From Thermopetrobacter sp. TC1 (GTDB taxonomy: Bacteria; Pseudomonadota; Alphaproteobacteria; Rhizobiales; Aestuariivirgaceae), in NCBI RefSeq assembly GCF_000746275.1, contig NZ_KN050828.1:1004664-1068663 (forward strand): DNA of 64,000 nucleotides, in the 5' to 3' direction. Positions 25,402-34,102 of this stretch are shown piece by piece. The notes beneath the pieces are model-generated. The model was not told where the DNA came from. It saw only the letters and a list, made by a program, of their open reading frames with translations, and did not search any database. Position 1 is the stretch's first letter. Each line of letters opens with the position of its first letter. A program made the translations under genes and the position numbers.

Positions 25402-25800
25402 AGCTGCCTCTTGTGAATGCGCGATGCGGCCGGCTCTCATTTCTGGCGGGGCGTTTCCTTTTGATGGGCCCCGGATCGGTAAAGAGGTGTTTGCGTAAAA
25501 ATTGCCCGGTTTTGTTCATGTGGGCATTTGGCCGATTTGCGGGTAATCTATCCCCACAACGGGGTGAGGGGTGATTCGATAGCCCGTCCGGCATGAGGCC
25601 GGCGGCCCGGCTTTTACAGGGCCGCAAACCGGGGCCGATCCTCCCTTGCGATTTTTCTTTCCGGTGTGTGCCGTCGCGTAGAAGAACGGACCTGTCGCCA
25701 CAGCGGGCGGACGGGTCGATGACGGATTCAGGGCGTATCGGGCCATTTTTGCGCTTCAAAAGGCGATTTTTACGGCATGAAACGGGGCAGGCGAGGCGAC
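25402..25800. other. intergenic region between the PBP activator gene and divL
   Basis: About 400 bp without a gene. I see small GC-rich hairpins (CGGCCC at 25603-25608 with GGGCCG at 25619-25624) but no terminator T-run, no repeat of the R1 or R2 type and no convincing promoter. The divL promoter is expected here. Confidence 0.4.
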
Positions 25801-28512
25801 ATGGACAGAAAGCCAGCGGGCGGGCCGATGAAGCGCCGGCATTCGGTTCCTGCTGTGGCGTCTTTCTCCTGCCTGTCCGCTGTTGCGGCGGCGGCTCCGG
25901 CGTGGGGGCAGGCGATGCCGGTTGAGAACGCCGGAGCTTTCGATGTCTCCCTTCTCGCCGTCGGCCTTTCCGGCCTTGCGATTGCCGGGCTCATCGGCGG
26001 TGTGCTGTTCATGCGTCATCGCGCGCTTAAGCGTCAGGTGGAGTCCTTAAAGGCACGCGCGCGCTCGCTGGAAGCGCGCCTGAATGAAGCGGAGGCGCTT
26101 CTGGCATCAGAGCCGCATGCGCTGATCCTGTGGCAGGGGGGTGCGGATGCTCCGCAGCATGTCTCGGTGATGATGCCGGAAGTGGAGGACGTGCCGCGGG
26201 TGGCGGCAGAGCTCTTGCAGTTCGAAACCTGGCTGCAGGGCGATTCCGCCTTGCGTCTGCGGCGCAGGATCGCGCGTCTGAAGGAGCGGGGCGAGGCCTT
26301 CAACATCGCGATCATTACCCTTTCCGGAACGGTGCTGGAAGCGGACGGACGGGTTTCCGGCACGCATCTGGCGCTGCGCATTCGCCCCGTTTTCGGCGAG
26401 CGGGAGGCGGCCCTGCGCACGGCCGATGCCGTGCGGCGGCTGCAAAGGCGGCTGTCGAAGCTGGCGGGGCTGCTCGATGATGCGCCGGAGCCTGTATGGC
26501 TGGAATCGAAGCACGGGCGCTTGCTCTGGGCCAATCGCGCCTGGCTGAAGGCGGTGGAGGCCGAGGATCTGGATGCGGCAATGCGGGAGGGGCTGCGCCT
26601 GGTGGCGCTCGATGAGCTGGCGCCCATTGCGGAAGAGGACGGCTGCCGGCGCTGGCAGGCCAAGGCGGTCATCGCCGGAGATCGCCGCATTCTTGAGATC
26701 GTGGGCGTGCCGCATGAATCCGGTATGGCCTACTGGGCGCGGGACATCACGGAGCTGGATGCGCTCAAGAAGGAGCTGAAGCATCAGCAGGAAACCCAGA
26801 TCGGCATGCTGGACCGGCTGACGGTGCCGGTGGCCATTTTCGGCGCCGATCAGCGACTGGCCTATTTCAACCGCGCCTATGTGCGCATGTGGGGATTGGA
26901 TGAGGACTGGCTGCGCCAGCGGCCGAAGGATGGCGAGATCCTGGACCGCCTGCATGATCTTGGCCGGCTGCCGCAACAGGCGGACTATCCCATCTGGCGG
27001 GAGGAGCACCTTGCCGTTTACACCTCGCCGGAGGGCTTTGAGGAGCGCTGGCATTTGCCGGACGGCCGCTCCATTCACGTGATTGCGGAACCGCATGCCG
27101 ACGGCGGCGTCTTCTACATCTTCGAGGACCTGACCGAGAAGATGCGGCTGGAGCAGCGCTTCAAGGAGCTGATGGCCGCCTATCGCGAAACGCTGGACAA
27201 TCTGCATCAGGGCATTGCGCTGTTTGGCACCGATGGCCGCCTGCGGCTTTACAACCCCATGCTTGCCAGGATGTGGGGCGTGGAAGAAGAGATGCTGGCG
27301 CGGCGGCCGCATGTGAACGCCTTCATTGAACAGGCCAGCCGGCTGCTGGATGATCCGGCCTTCTGGGATGATGTGCGCTACACCGTCACCGGCATGAGCG
27401 AGCGGCGCGAGCGCTTCTCCGGCCGCAAGATGCTCAAGGACGGGCGGGTCTATGATCACGTGGCAGTGCCGCTGCCGGATGGCAATACCCTGCTCACCTG
27501 GGTGGACATGACCGCGCAGGCGGAAGCGGAGCGCGCCCTGCAGGAGAAAAACGAGGCCCTGATGGAGGCGGACAGGCTGAAATCCCGCTTCCTGGAATCG
27601 ATTTCCTATCAGCTGCGCACGCCGCTGACGTCCATCATCGGTTTTACCGAATATCTGGATCTTGGTCTGGCCGGGCCGCTTTCTGAGCAGCAGAAGGAAT
27701 ATGTGGGCTATATCCGGCTGTCTTCTTCGGAGCTGCTTTCGGTGATCGACACCATCCTCGATCTCACCACCATCGATGCCGGGCGCATGGAGCTTGCCAT
27801 TGAGCCGGTGCCGGTGGAGGATGCCTTGCAGGAGGCGGCGGCGGCCATGGCCGGGCGGCTGGAGGAGCGCGATTTGGTGCTGCACATCGATATTGCCGAG
27901 GATGTGCAAACGGTGCGGGCCGACAGGCGGCGGCTTTTGCAGGTCTTGCATCATCTTCTCTCCAACGCCATCAGCTTTTCCGAACCAGGCGGACAGGTGC
28001 ACATGGGCGCGCGGCGCGGCGAAGGCGGCGTGGACATCTGGGTGGCTGATGAAGGCCCCGGCATGGATCCGGAATTCGCCAAGACCGCCTTTGAGCGTTT
28101 CACCAGCCGGCATGCACCGGGCGGTCATCGCGGCACGGGGCTGGGGCTGCCTCTGGTGAAAAGCCTGGTGGAGCTGCATGGCGGGCAGGTGCTGCTGGAA
28201 ACGCGCAAGGGCAAGGGCACGCTGGTGATCTGCCATTTTCCTGACGCGGCACAGGCGGGCGGCGCGCCGGGCGGTGGTGATGCTGGCAAGAAAGATGGCG
28301 CGGTGCGGGGCGAGGCCACAGCCTTGCCTGCACGGGAGGCATCCGAAGCAGCAAGGGAGCAGGCCGGCTCCGCCGCGGCGCGCATCACCATCCGGCCCGC
28401 AGGCGGTGGCGAGGAAAAAAGATCAGCACCTGCCAAAAGCGCCAAAGGTGCGGCCGGGCGGCCGAAGGTGATCATTCGCGCCAGCGGCCGCAATGGCAAG
28501 GCGCAGGCATGA
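25801..28512 (+). CDS. divL: DivL-type tyrosine pseudokinase, cell-cycle regulator
   Basis: About 903 aa. One membrane helix near residues 45-65 is followed by a coiled linker and at least three PAS-like domains (about 210-330, 335-450, 460-580). A dimerisation helix with I-S-Y-Q-L-R-T-P-L-T and a HATPase domain (N box, D-E-G-P-G-M-D, G-T-G-L-G-L-P) follow. The normally phosphorylated His of the H-box is Tyr603 (codon 27607-27609), the hallmark of Caulobacter DivL, which controls CckA and so the CtrA phosphorelay. About 90 residues of Ala/Gly-rich tail follow the ATPase domain. The ATG at 25801 has GAGG 5 nt upstream; frames from 25777 or 25828 are possible. It is followed by tsaE-amgK. Confidence 0.92.
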   Translation: MDRKPAGGPMKRRHSVPAVASFSCLSAVAAAAPAWGQAMPVENAGAFDVSLLAVGLSGLAIAGLIGGVLFMRHRALKRQVESLKARARSLEARLNEAEALLASEPHALILWQGGADAPQHVSVMMPEVEDVPRVAAELLQFETWLQGDSALRLRRRIARLKERGEAFNIAIITLSGTVLEADGRVSGTHLALRIRPVFGEREAALRTADAVRRLQRRLSKLAGLLDDAPEPVWLESKHGRLLWANRAWLKAVEAEDLDAAMREGLRLVALDELAPIAEEDGCRRWQAKAVIAGDRRILEIVGVPHESGMAYWARDITELDALKKELKHQQETQIGMLDRLTVPVAIFGADQRLAYFNRAYVRMWGLDEDWLRQRPKDGEILDRLHDLGRLPQQADYPIWREEHLAVYTSPEGFEERWHLPDGRSIHVIAEPHADGGVFYIFEDLTEKMRLEQRFKELMAAYRETLDNLHQGIALFGTDGRLRLYNPMLARMWGVEEEMLARRPHVNAFIEQASRLLDDPAFWDDVRYTVTGMSERRERFSGRKMLKDGRVYDHVAVPLPDGNTLLTWVDMTAQAEAERALQEKNEALMEADRLKSRFLESISYQLRTPLTSIIGFTEYLDLGLAGPLSEQQKEYVGYIRLSSSELLSVIDTILDLTTIDAGRMELAIEPVPVEDALQEAAAAMAGRLEERDLVLHIDIAEDVQTVRADRRRLLQVLHHLLSNAISFSEPGGQVHMGARRGEGGVDIWVADEGPGMDPEFAKTAFERFTSRHAPGGHRGTGLGLPLVKSLVELHGGQVLLETRKGKGTLVICHFPDAAQAGGAPGGGDAGKKDGAVRGEATALPAREASEAAREQAGSAAARITIRPAGGGEEKRSAPAKSAKGAAGRPKVIIRASGRNGKAQA

Positions 28513-28608
28513 GCCCGTCATCTCAATGATGGTATGCAAGGGAAACATCCGCTTCGCCCTGCCCGTGAGGACGGGGCAGAAACGATCGAATGGCGGCATC
28601 TTTCCAAT

Positions 28609-30168
28609 ATGACCGAGCAGCAGGATTTTTACGAGATTACGCGTGACCTTCCCGACGAGGCGGCAACGGTGGCGCTGGGCCGGGAGCTTTCCCTGTTTGT
28701 GAAGCCGGGGGACTGGCTGTTGCTGTCCGGTCCTCTGGGCGCGGGCAAGAGCACACTGGCGCGGGCGCTCATTCATGCTCTGGCGCCGGAGCATGGTGCC
28801 TTCGAAGTGCCCAGCCCCACGTTCACCCTGGTGCAGCCCTATGATTTTACGCGCATTCCGGTTGCGCATGTGGATCTCTATCGCATTGCCGATCCCTATG
28901 AGGTGGACGAGCTGGGACTGGAGGATCTGGCGCGCACGCATCTCATGCTGGTTGAATGGCCGGACCGGCTGGAGCGTCTGCCTGCCGACCGACTGGAGAT
29001 TGCGCTGAGCGATGATGTCGCGGCAGGACGAAGCGCATACCTTGCGGGGCATGGCGCATGGGCGGAGCGCCTTGCGCGCATGGAGAGGGCGCGACAGTTT
29101 GTCGAGCGTTTCGCCAAGGGGCGAAAGATCGAGAGGCGCTTCCTGCAGGGGGATGCCTCCGCGCGGCGCTATGAGCGTCTCGTGGAAGAGGGGCGGGCTG
29201 CGGGCATTCTCATGGATATGCCGGAAAGGCCGGATGGTCCGCCAATCCGCGACGGCAGGAGTTATGACGAAATCGCGCATCTCGCCCGTTCGGCACGGGC
29301 GGTGTGGGCGGTCAATACGGTTCTGGCTGAGCGGGGCTTTTCCGCGCCGCGCATTCTGGCGGAGGATCTCAGGCACGGGTTGCTCGTGCTGGAGGATCTG
29401 GGTGATGCCGTCTATGGCCGGCTCTATGCCGAAGGGATCATGGAAGAGCCCCTAGCGGCGGCGGTGGACGTTCTGGCGGCGATGGCCGCGCAATCCTGGC
29501 CGCAGGTGGTCGCGACTCCGGCCGGAGAGCACGTGATCGCGCCCTATGACGAAGAGGCCTTTCTCATCGAGGCGGAGCTGTTGCTGGACTGGTTCTGGCC
29601 CTTCGTGAAAGGCACGCCGGCGGATGAAGCGGCGAAGGCGCAATACCGAAAGCTTTGGGCGAAAGCGCTGCCTCTGACGCAGGCTGGCGCGCCGGTGTGG
29701 TGCTTGCGGGATTATCATTCGCCCAATCTCATCTGGCTTCCTGAGCGAAAAGGGCTTGCGCGCGTGGGTCTGATCGACACACAGGATGCCGTGCTTGGCC
29801 CTGCGGCCTATGACCTGGCCTCGCTTTTGCAGGATGCGCGGGTGAGCATTCCGCAAGCGCTCGAGGAGGCCATGTTGCAGCGCTATTTTGCCTTGCGGCG
29901 ACAGCAGGAGGCGGGCTTTGACGAAGAGGTCTTCCGGGCCGCCTATGCCGTGATGGGCGCGCAGCGGGCGGCAAAGGTTCTCGGCATTTTCGTGCGGCTG
30001 AAGCTGCGGGATGGCAAGCCCGGCTATCTTCGGCATCTGCCGCGGGTGAAGGGGTTGCTTGCGCGCAATCTGGCCCATCCGGCGCTTGGCGAACTGCGGG
30101 CATGGATGGAGCAGAACCTGCCGGAAGCAATCACGCCGGAGAAGAGCGCGGAAGGAAACGGGGCATGA
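28609..30168 (+). CDS. TsaE / N-acetylmuramate (N-acetylglucosamine) kinase AmgK fusion
   Basis: 519 aa. Residues 1-145 are TsaE, the ATPase of the t6A37 tRNA modification complex: G-P-L-G-A-G-K-S-T near 42, S-P-T-F-T-L-V near 68, H-V-D-L-Y-R near 86. Residues about 175-510 are an aminoglycoside-phosphotransferase-fold kinase of the AmgK type, with L-R-D-Y-H-S-P-N-L-I-W near 367 (catalytic Asp) and G-L-I-D-T-Q-D-A near 388 (metal). AmgK phosphorylates MurNAc at C1. The start is uncertain: no good ribosome site is seen, and an ATG at 28534 is in frame. The stop overlaps murU by ATGA, and divL lies upstream on the same strand. Confidence 0.9.
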   Translation: MTEQQDFYEITRDLPDEAATVALGRELSLFVKPGDWLLLSGPLGAGKSTLARALIHALAPEHGAFEVPSPTFTLVQPYDFTRIPVAHVDLYRIADPYEVDELGLEDLARTHLMLVEWPDRLERLPADRLEIALSDDVAAGRSAYLAGHGAWAERLARMERARQFVERFAKGRKIERRFLQGDASARRYERLVEEGRAAGILMDMPERPDGPPIRDGRSYDEIAHLARSARAVWAVNTVLAERGFSAPRILAEDLRHGLLVLEDLGDAVYGRLYAEGIMEEPLAAAVDVLAAMAAQSWPQVVATPAGEHVIAPYDEEAFLIEAELLLDWFWPFVKGTPADEAAKAQYRKLWAKALPLTQAGAPVWCLRDYHSPNLIWLPERKGLARVGLIDTQDAVLGPAAYDLASLLQDARVSIPQALEEAMLQRYFALRRQQEAGFDEEVFRAAYAVMGAQRAAKVLGIFVRLKLRDGKPGYLRHLPRVKGLLARNLAHPALGELRAWMEQNLPEAITPEKSAEGNGA

Positions 30169-30923
30169 CGGGCATCAAGACGGCCATGGCGCTGGCGGCC
30201 GGTCTGGGCACGCGCATGCGCCCTTTGACATTGAAAACGCCCAAGCCCCTGATCAAGGTGGCCGGGCGCTCGCTGCTCGATCGGGTGGTGGATGCCGCCG
30301 GACGGCATGGCGTTGCGCGCGTTGTGGTCAACGTGCACTGGCTTGCGGATCAGATCGAGGTCTGGGCAGAGGCGCGAACGCCGCCGCCGGAGATCCTGCT
30401 GTCTGATGAGCGTGAGCATTTGCTGGAAACGGGCGGTGGCATTCGCAAGGCTCTTGATGCGGGGCTGCTGGAGCGGGATGCGCCCTTTTTCGTGTTCAAT
30501 ACCGACAGCTTCTGGTGTGATGGCCAGGAGCCGCTGCTTGTGCGCCTGCAAGCGGCCTGGGACGATGCCCGCATGGACTGTCTGGCCGTTCTGGCGCCGT
30601 TTGCGCGGGCCGTGGGCTATGAAGGGCAGGGTGATTTCATCATGGACGATAACGGGCGGCTTGCGCGGGCCGATGCGCAAGCGCGCGCGAAAGGCGAGGC
30701 CCTGCCGTTTACCGGGATTTATGTGGTGCATCCGCGTTTGTTTGCGCAGGCGCCGGATGCACCTGCCTTTTCCATGAATGTGCTGTTCGATGTCGCTTTG
30801 GCGCGGGGAAGGATGTATGGTCTTCTCCATGACGGCCTCTGGCTGCACGTGGGCACGCCTGAGGCCATCGCCGGGGCGGAAGCGGCGCTTGCCCGATGGA
30901 ACAGGACTGAACAAACGGCATGA
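30165..30923 (+). CDS. murU: N-acetylmuramate-1-phosphate uridylyltransferase
   Basis: 252 aa nucleotidyltransferase. It carries the sugar-nucleotide pyrophosphorylase signature L-A-A-G-L-G-T-R-M-R-P-L-T near residue 9 and P-K-P-L-I near 27, with N-T-D-S in the metal site near 107. Together with AmgK it makes UDP-MurNAc from recycled MurNAc and so bypasses de novo synthesis (the fosfomycin-insensitive route known from Pseudomonas). It overlaps the upstream tsaE-amgK stop and the downstream addB start, each by an ATGA junction, so translational coupling is likely. Confidence 0.9.
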   Translation: MTGIKTAMALAAGLGTRMRPLTLKTPKPLIKVAGRSLLDRVVDAAGRHGVARVVVNVHWLADQIEVWAEARTPPPEILLSDEREHLLETGGGIRKALDAGLLERDAPFFVFNTDSFWCDGQEPLLVRLQAAWDDARMDCLAVLAPFARAVGYEGQGDFIMDDNGRLARADAQARAKGEALPFTGIYVVHPRLFAQAPDAPAFSMNVLFDVALARGRMYGLLHDGLWLHVGTPEAIAGAEAALARWNRTEQTA

Positions 30924-33900
30924 CGACAACGGCGCGCGGCAGACCGCGTGTATACACTATCCCCCCCGATGTCGCCTTTCTTCCGGCGCTGGCGCGGGCG
31001 ATCCTTTCCGGCAATCTGCCGGTGCCGGGTGGCGCGCCGCCCTCGCCGCTGGATCTGGTCAACTGGACCATCTGGCTGCCTACGCGGCGCACGGCGCGCC
31101 TGCTGGCCGCCGAGCTGATGACGGTGGCGCCGTCCGGGGCGCAGGTGCTGGCGCGCATTCATCCCCTGGGCGATGTTGATGAGGATGAGCTTGCGCTTCT
31201 CGATGCGGCGGGGCAGGAGGTCATTGCCGATCTGCCGCAGCCCATTCCGCCGGTGGTGCGGCATTTCCTGCTGGCGGAGTTGGTGCGGGAATGGGCGGAA
31301 AGTGACCGGGAATGGCCCTTGTCCGAGCTGATCCGCACCCATCCCGGCGAGGCGTTGAAAATGGCGCGGGCGCTGGCGCGGCTGATCGATGCCTTCGCCA
31401 TTGAGAATCTGCCCCTTGATGCTCTCGATGCGCTGCTTGACGACGACAGGCCGCAGCACAGGCTGGCGGCGCGGGCGCTTCTGCGGCATGTGCGGGCCGA
31501 ATATGCCAATCGGCTTGCCGAGCGCGGCTATATGGATGCCGCGGCGCGGCGCAGCCGGCTGATTGAAGCGCAGGCGGAACGCTATCGCTCATCGCCGCCT
31601 GATGCACCCGTGATTGCCGCCGGTTCCACCGGCACGATCCCGGCCACGGCGCAGCTGCTGAAGGTGATCGCCCATATGCCTCTCGGCTGCGTGATCCTGC
31701 CCGGGCTTGACAGGAACATGGATGAAAAGAGCTGGGATGTGCTGCCGGAAGGGCATCCGCAATATGGCATGAAGCGGCTGCTAAAGACCATTGGCGCCGA
31801 CCGGAAGGAGGTGGAGGACCTGCCCGGGCTTGACGAGTGGCGGACGGATACGGGCTGTGCGCGGGCGTTTCTTCTCTCGGAAGTGATGCGCCCGGCGGAG
31901 ACGAGTGATCAATGGCCAAACATCGTGCGCAAGAAGCGCGATGTGCTGCTCAAGGGAAGCGAGGGGCTCAATCTTCTCGACGCCGATGACCGGCATGAGG
32001 AGGCGCGCGCCATTGCGCTTCTCATGCGCGAGACGCTGGAGCGGGAGGTGGTGGATGCCTTCACCGGCGAGAAGCGGCCGTGCACGGCCGCGCTGATCAC
32101 GCCGGACAGGGCGCTGGCGCAGCAGGTGCGTGAGGAGCTGACGCGCTGGGGGATTGCGGTTGATGATTCTGCGGGGCTGCCGCTGGCCGATGCGCCGCCC
32201 GGGGTATTCCTGAAACTGTTGCTCGATGCCGCCCTCAATGGCTTTCCACCGGAAAAGCTGGCGCCGCTGGCGGCGCATCCCTTCGTTTGCTGCGGCATGG
32301 GGCGCGGGGTGTTTCTTGAGCGGTTCACCCATCTGGAAAACGCCGTTTTGCGCGCGCTGCCTTCCTGGCCCGGCATTGAGCGGCTGGAGGCGCTGGTGCA
32401 ACAGCGTAAGCAAGCGGTGCAAAATGAACCCTTTCAGGCGCACAGGGCGGTGCGGGCGCTCTCGCCGGAGGACTGGGCGGCGATGCACGAGGTGGCGCGG
32501 GCGCTCAGCACGGCGCTTTCGAGCCTTGCCCGGCAGGCGGCGGGGCGGCAGGCGAAGCCTGTGGACTTTGGCACGCTTCTGCGGTGTCTGTTCGAGACGG
32601 CGGAAGGCTTGTGCACCAATGATGAAGGCCGCTGCCTGCTGTGGGAAGGCGAGGCGGGCGAGGCTTTGGCGGAGGCGGTTTCCGATCTGATCGATCATGC
32701 CGATCTCGGCCCGCGGCTGACGCTGCAGGATCTGGCGCTCTATCTAATCACGGAACTTTCGGGGCGGCCGGTGCGCCCGCCGCAGAAGGCGCAAGTGCGG
32801 CTGTTCATCCTCGGATTGCTGGAGGCGCGGCTGGTGCCGGCGGATGTGAAGATCCTCGGCGGGTTGAACGAGGATATCTGGCCGCCGGCGGCGGAGGTGG
32901 ATCCGTTCCTCAACCGGCCGGACAAGAGGCGCATCGACCTGCCGGTGCCGGAGCGGCGCATTGGGCTGACCGCACATGATTTCGTGCAGGCGGCGGGCAA
33001 CCGCACGGTCTGGCTGACCTGGGCGAAGCGGGTGGATCAGCAGCCGGCGGTGCCCTCGCGCTGGATTCTGCGTCTTGAGGCGCTGCGATCCAGCCTTGAA
33101 CAAGAAGCAGCGGATCGGCCCCAGCCCCATCTGCTTGCATGGGCGCGGGCGCTCGACCGGCCGAAAGGTAGAGCGCGGCCTGTTGATCCGCCATGCCCGC
33201 GACCGCCTGTGCGCCTGCGGCCGGACAGCCTGTCGGTCACCCGGGTGGGGCTTTTGATGCGCGCGCCTTATGTCTTTTTCGCGCAGCAGGTTTTGGGGCT
33301 TGAGCCGCTGGATGATCTTGTCTGCCGCATGGGGGCAAGGGAGCTGGGCACGGCCATTCACGCGGCGCTGGAGCGGTTTTTCAGGGCTCATTCCGGCCCC
33401 GATCTGCCGGAGAATGCCGAAGAACAGCTGTTTGCGTTTCTCAAGGAGGCCTTTCTGGAAGCGGTTGATGATGAGATGCGCCTGCACTGGTGGTCGCCGC
33501 GGCTTGAGCGCATGGCAGCATGGATTCTGGAGCAGGAGAAAAGCTGGCGCGCATCCCTGCGGCGGGTGCATGCGGAAATTGAAGGGCGGCTTGTTCTCTC
33601 TCTTGACGGCGGGGGCGCATTCACCTTGACGGCGCGGGCGGACCGGCTTGATCTGCTTGAGAATGGTGCGGTGCGCCTTCTGGATTTCAAGACGGGACAG
33701 GCGCCAGGCAAGAAACCGGATTCCTCCGACTATGATCCGCAGCTGGATCTTGAAGGGGCCATGGCCCTCAAAGGCGGCTTTGCCGACATCGGCCCGGCAA
33801 GGGCGATTGAGGAACTTGCTTATGTGCGGCTCACCGGTGGCGTGCCGCCCGGAGAGGTGAAGCGGCTTGGCAACTCGGACGAGGCGAATGATCGGGCGCG

Positions 33901-34102
33901 GGAGGCCCTGAACGGGCTTGCGCAGCTGATGGGTGCCTATGCCCGTGAGGATCAGGCCTATCTGCCGGTGGGGTTTGAGGATGCGAAGCCCTATCTTGTG
34001 CCGTTTGCCCATCTGGCGCGCTGGCAGGAATGGCGGCATCGCCTCGCCGATGAGGCCGAAGAAGGCGCAAGAGCCGGCGAAGATGAGGAGCGCGGAACAT
34101 GA
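30920..34102 (+). CDS. addB: double-strand break repair protein AddB
   Basis: 1060 aa. AddB is the second subunit of the AddAB helicase-nuclease that processes double-strand ends for RecA and recognises Chi-like sites. The N-terminal half is helicase-like. The C-terminal quarter is a RecB-type nuclease with G-T-A-I-H-A-A-L-E-R near residue 812 and the catalytic L-L-D-F-K-T-G near 920. The cysteines of the iron-sulfur type found in Firmicute AddB are not obvious, as usual in the alphaproteobacterial form. ATGA overlaps on both sides link it to murU and addA. Confidence 0.92.
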   Translation: MTTTARGRPRVYTIPPDVAFLPALARAILSGNLPVPGGAPPSPLDLVNWTIWLPTRRTARLLAAELMTVAPSGAQVLARIHPLGDVDEDELALLDAAGQEVIADLPQPIPPVVRHFLLAELVREWAESDREWPLSELIRTHPGEALKMARALARLIDAFAIENLPLDALDALLDDDRPQHRLAARALLRHVRAEYANRLAERGYMDAAARRSRLIEAQAERYRSSPPDAPVIAAGSTGTIPATAQLLKVIAHMPLGCVILPGLDRNMDEKSWDVLPEGHPQYGMKRLLKTIGADRKEVEDLPGLDEWRTDTGCARAFLLSEVMRPAETSDQWPNIVRKKRDVLLKGSEGLNLLDADDRHEEARAIALLMRETLEREVVDAFTGEKRPCTAALITPDRALAQQVREELTRWGIAVDDSAGLPLADAPPGVFLKLLLDAALNGFPPEKLAPLAAHPFVCCGMGRGVFLERFTHLENAVLRALPSWPGIERLEALVQQRKQAVQNEPFQAHRAVRALSPEDWAAMHEVARALSTALSSLARQAAGRQAKPVDFGTLLRCLFETAEGLCTNDEGRCLLWEGEAGEALAEAVSDLIDHADLGPRLTLQDLALYLITELSGRPVRPPQKAQVRLFILGLLEARLVPADVKILGGLNEDIWPPAAEVDPFLNRPDKRRIDLPVPERRIGLTAHDFVQAAGNRTVWLTWAKRVDQQPAVPSRWILRLEALRSSLEQEAADRPQPHLLAWARALDRPKGRARPVDPPCPRPPVRLRPDSLSVTRVGLLMRAPYVFFAQQVLGLEPLDDLVCRMGARELGTAIHAALERFFRAHSGPDLPENAEEQLFAFLKEAFLEAVDDEMRLHWWSPRLERMAAWILEQEKSWRASLRRVHAEIEGRLVLSLDGGGAFTLTARADRLDLLENGAVRLLDFKTGQAPGKKPDSSDYDPQLDLEGAMALKGGFADIGPARAIEELAYVRLTGGVPPGEVKRLGNSDEANDRAREALNGLAQLMGAYAREDQAYLPVGFEDAKPYLVPFAHLARWQEWRHRLADEAEEGARAGEDEERGT

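Noticed and set aside
24064..25440. Minus-strand reading frame of 458 codons opposite the PBP activator
   Set aside because: Antisense shadow with Arg/His-rich composition; the plus-strand frame has a lipobox and the family fold.
26107..28236. Minus-strand reading frame of 709 codons opposite divL
   Set aside because: It is the antisense shadow of divL, rich in His, Arg and Gln, with no ribosome site or domain.
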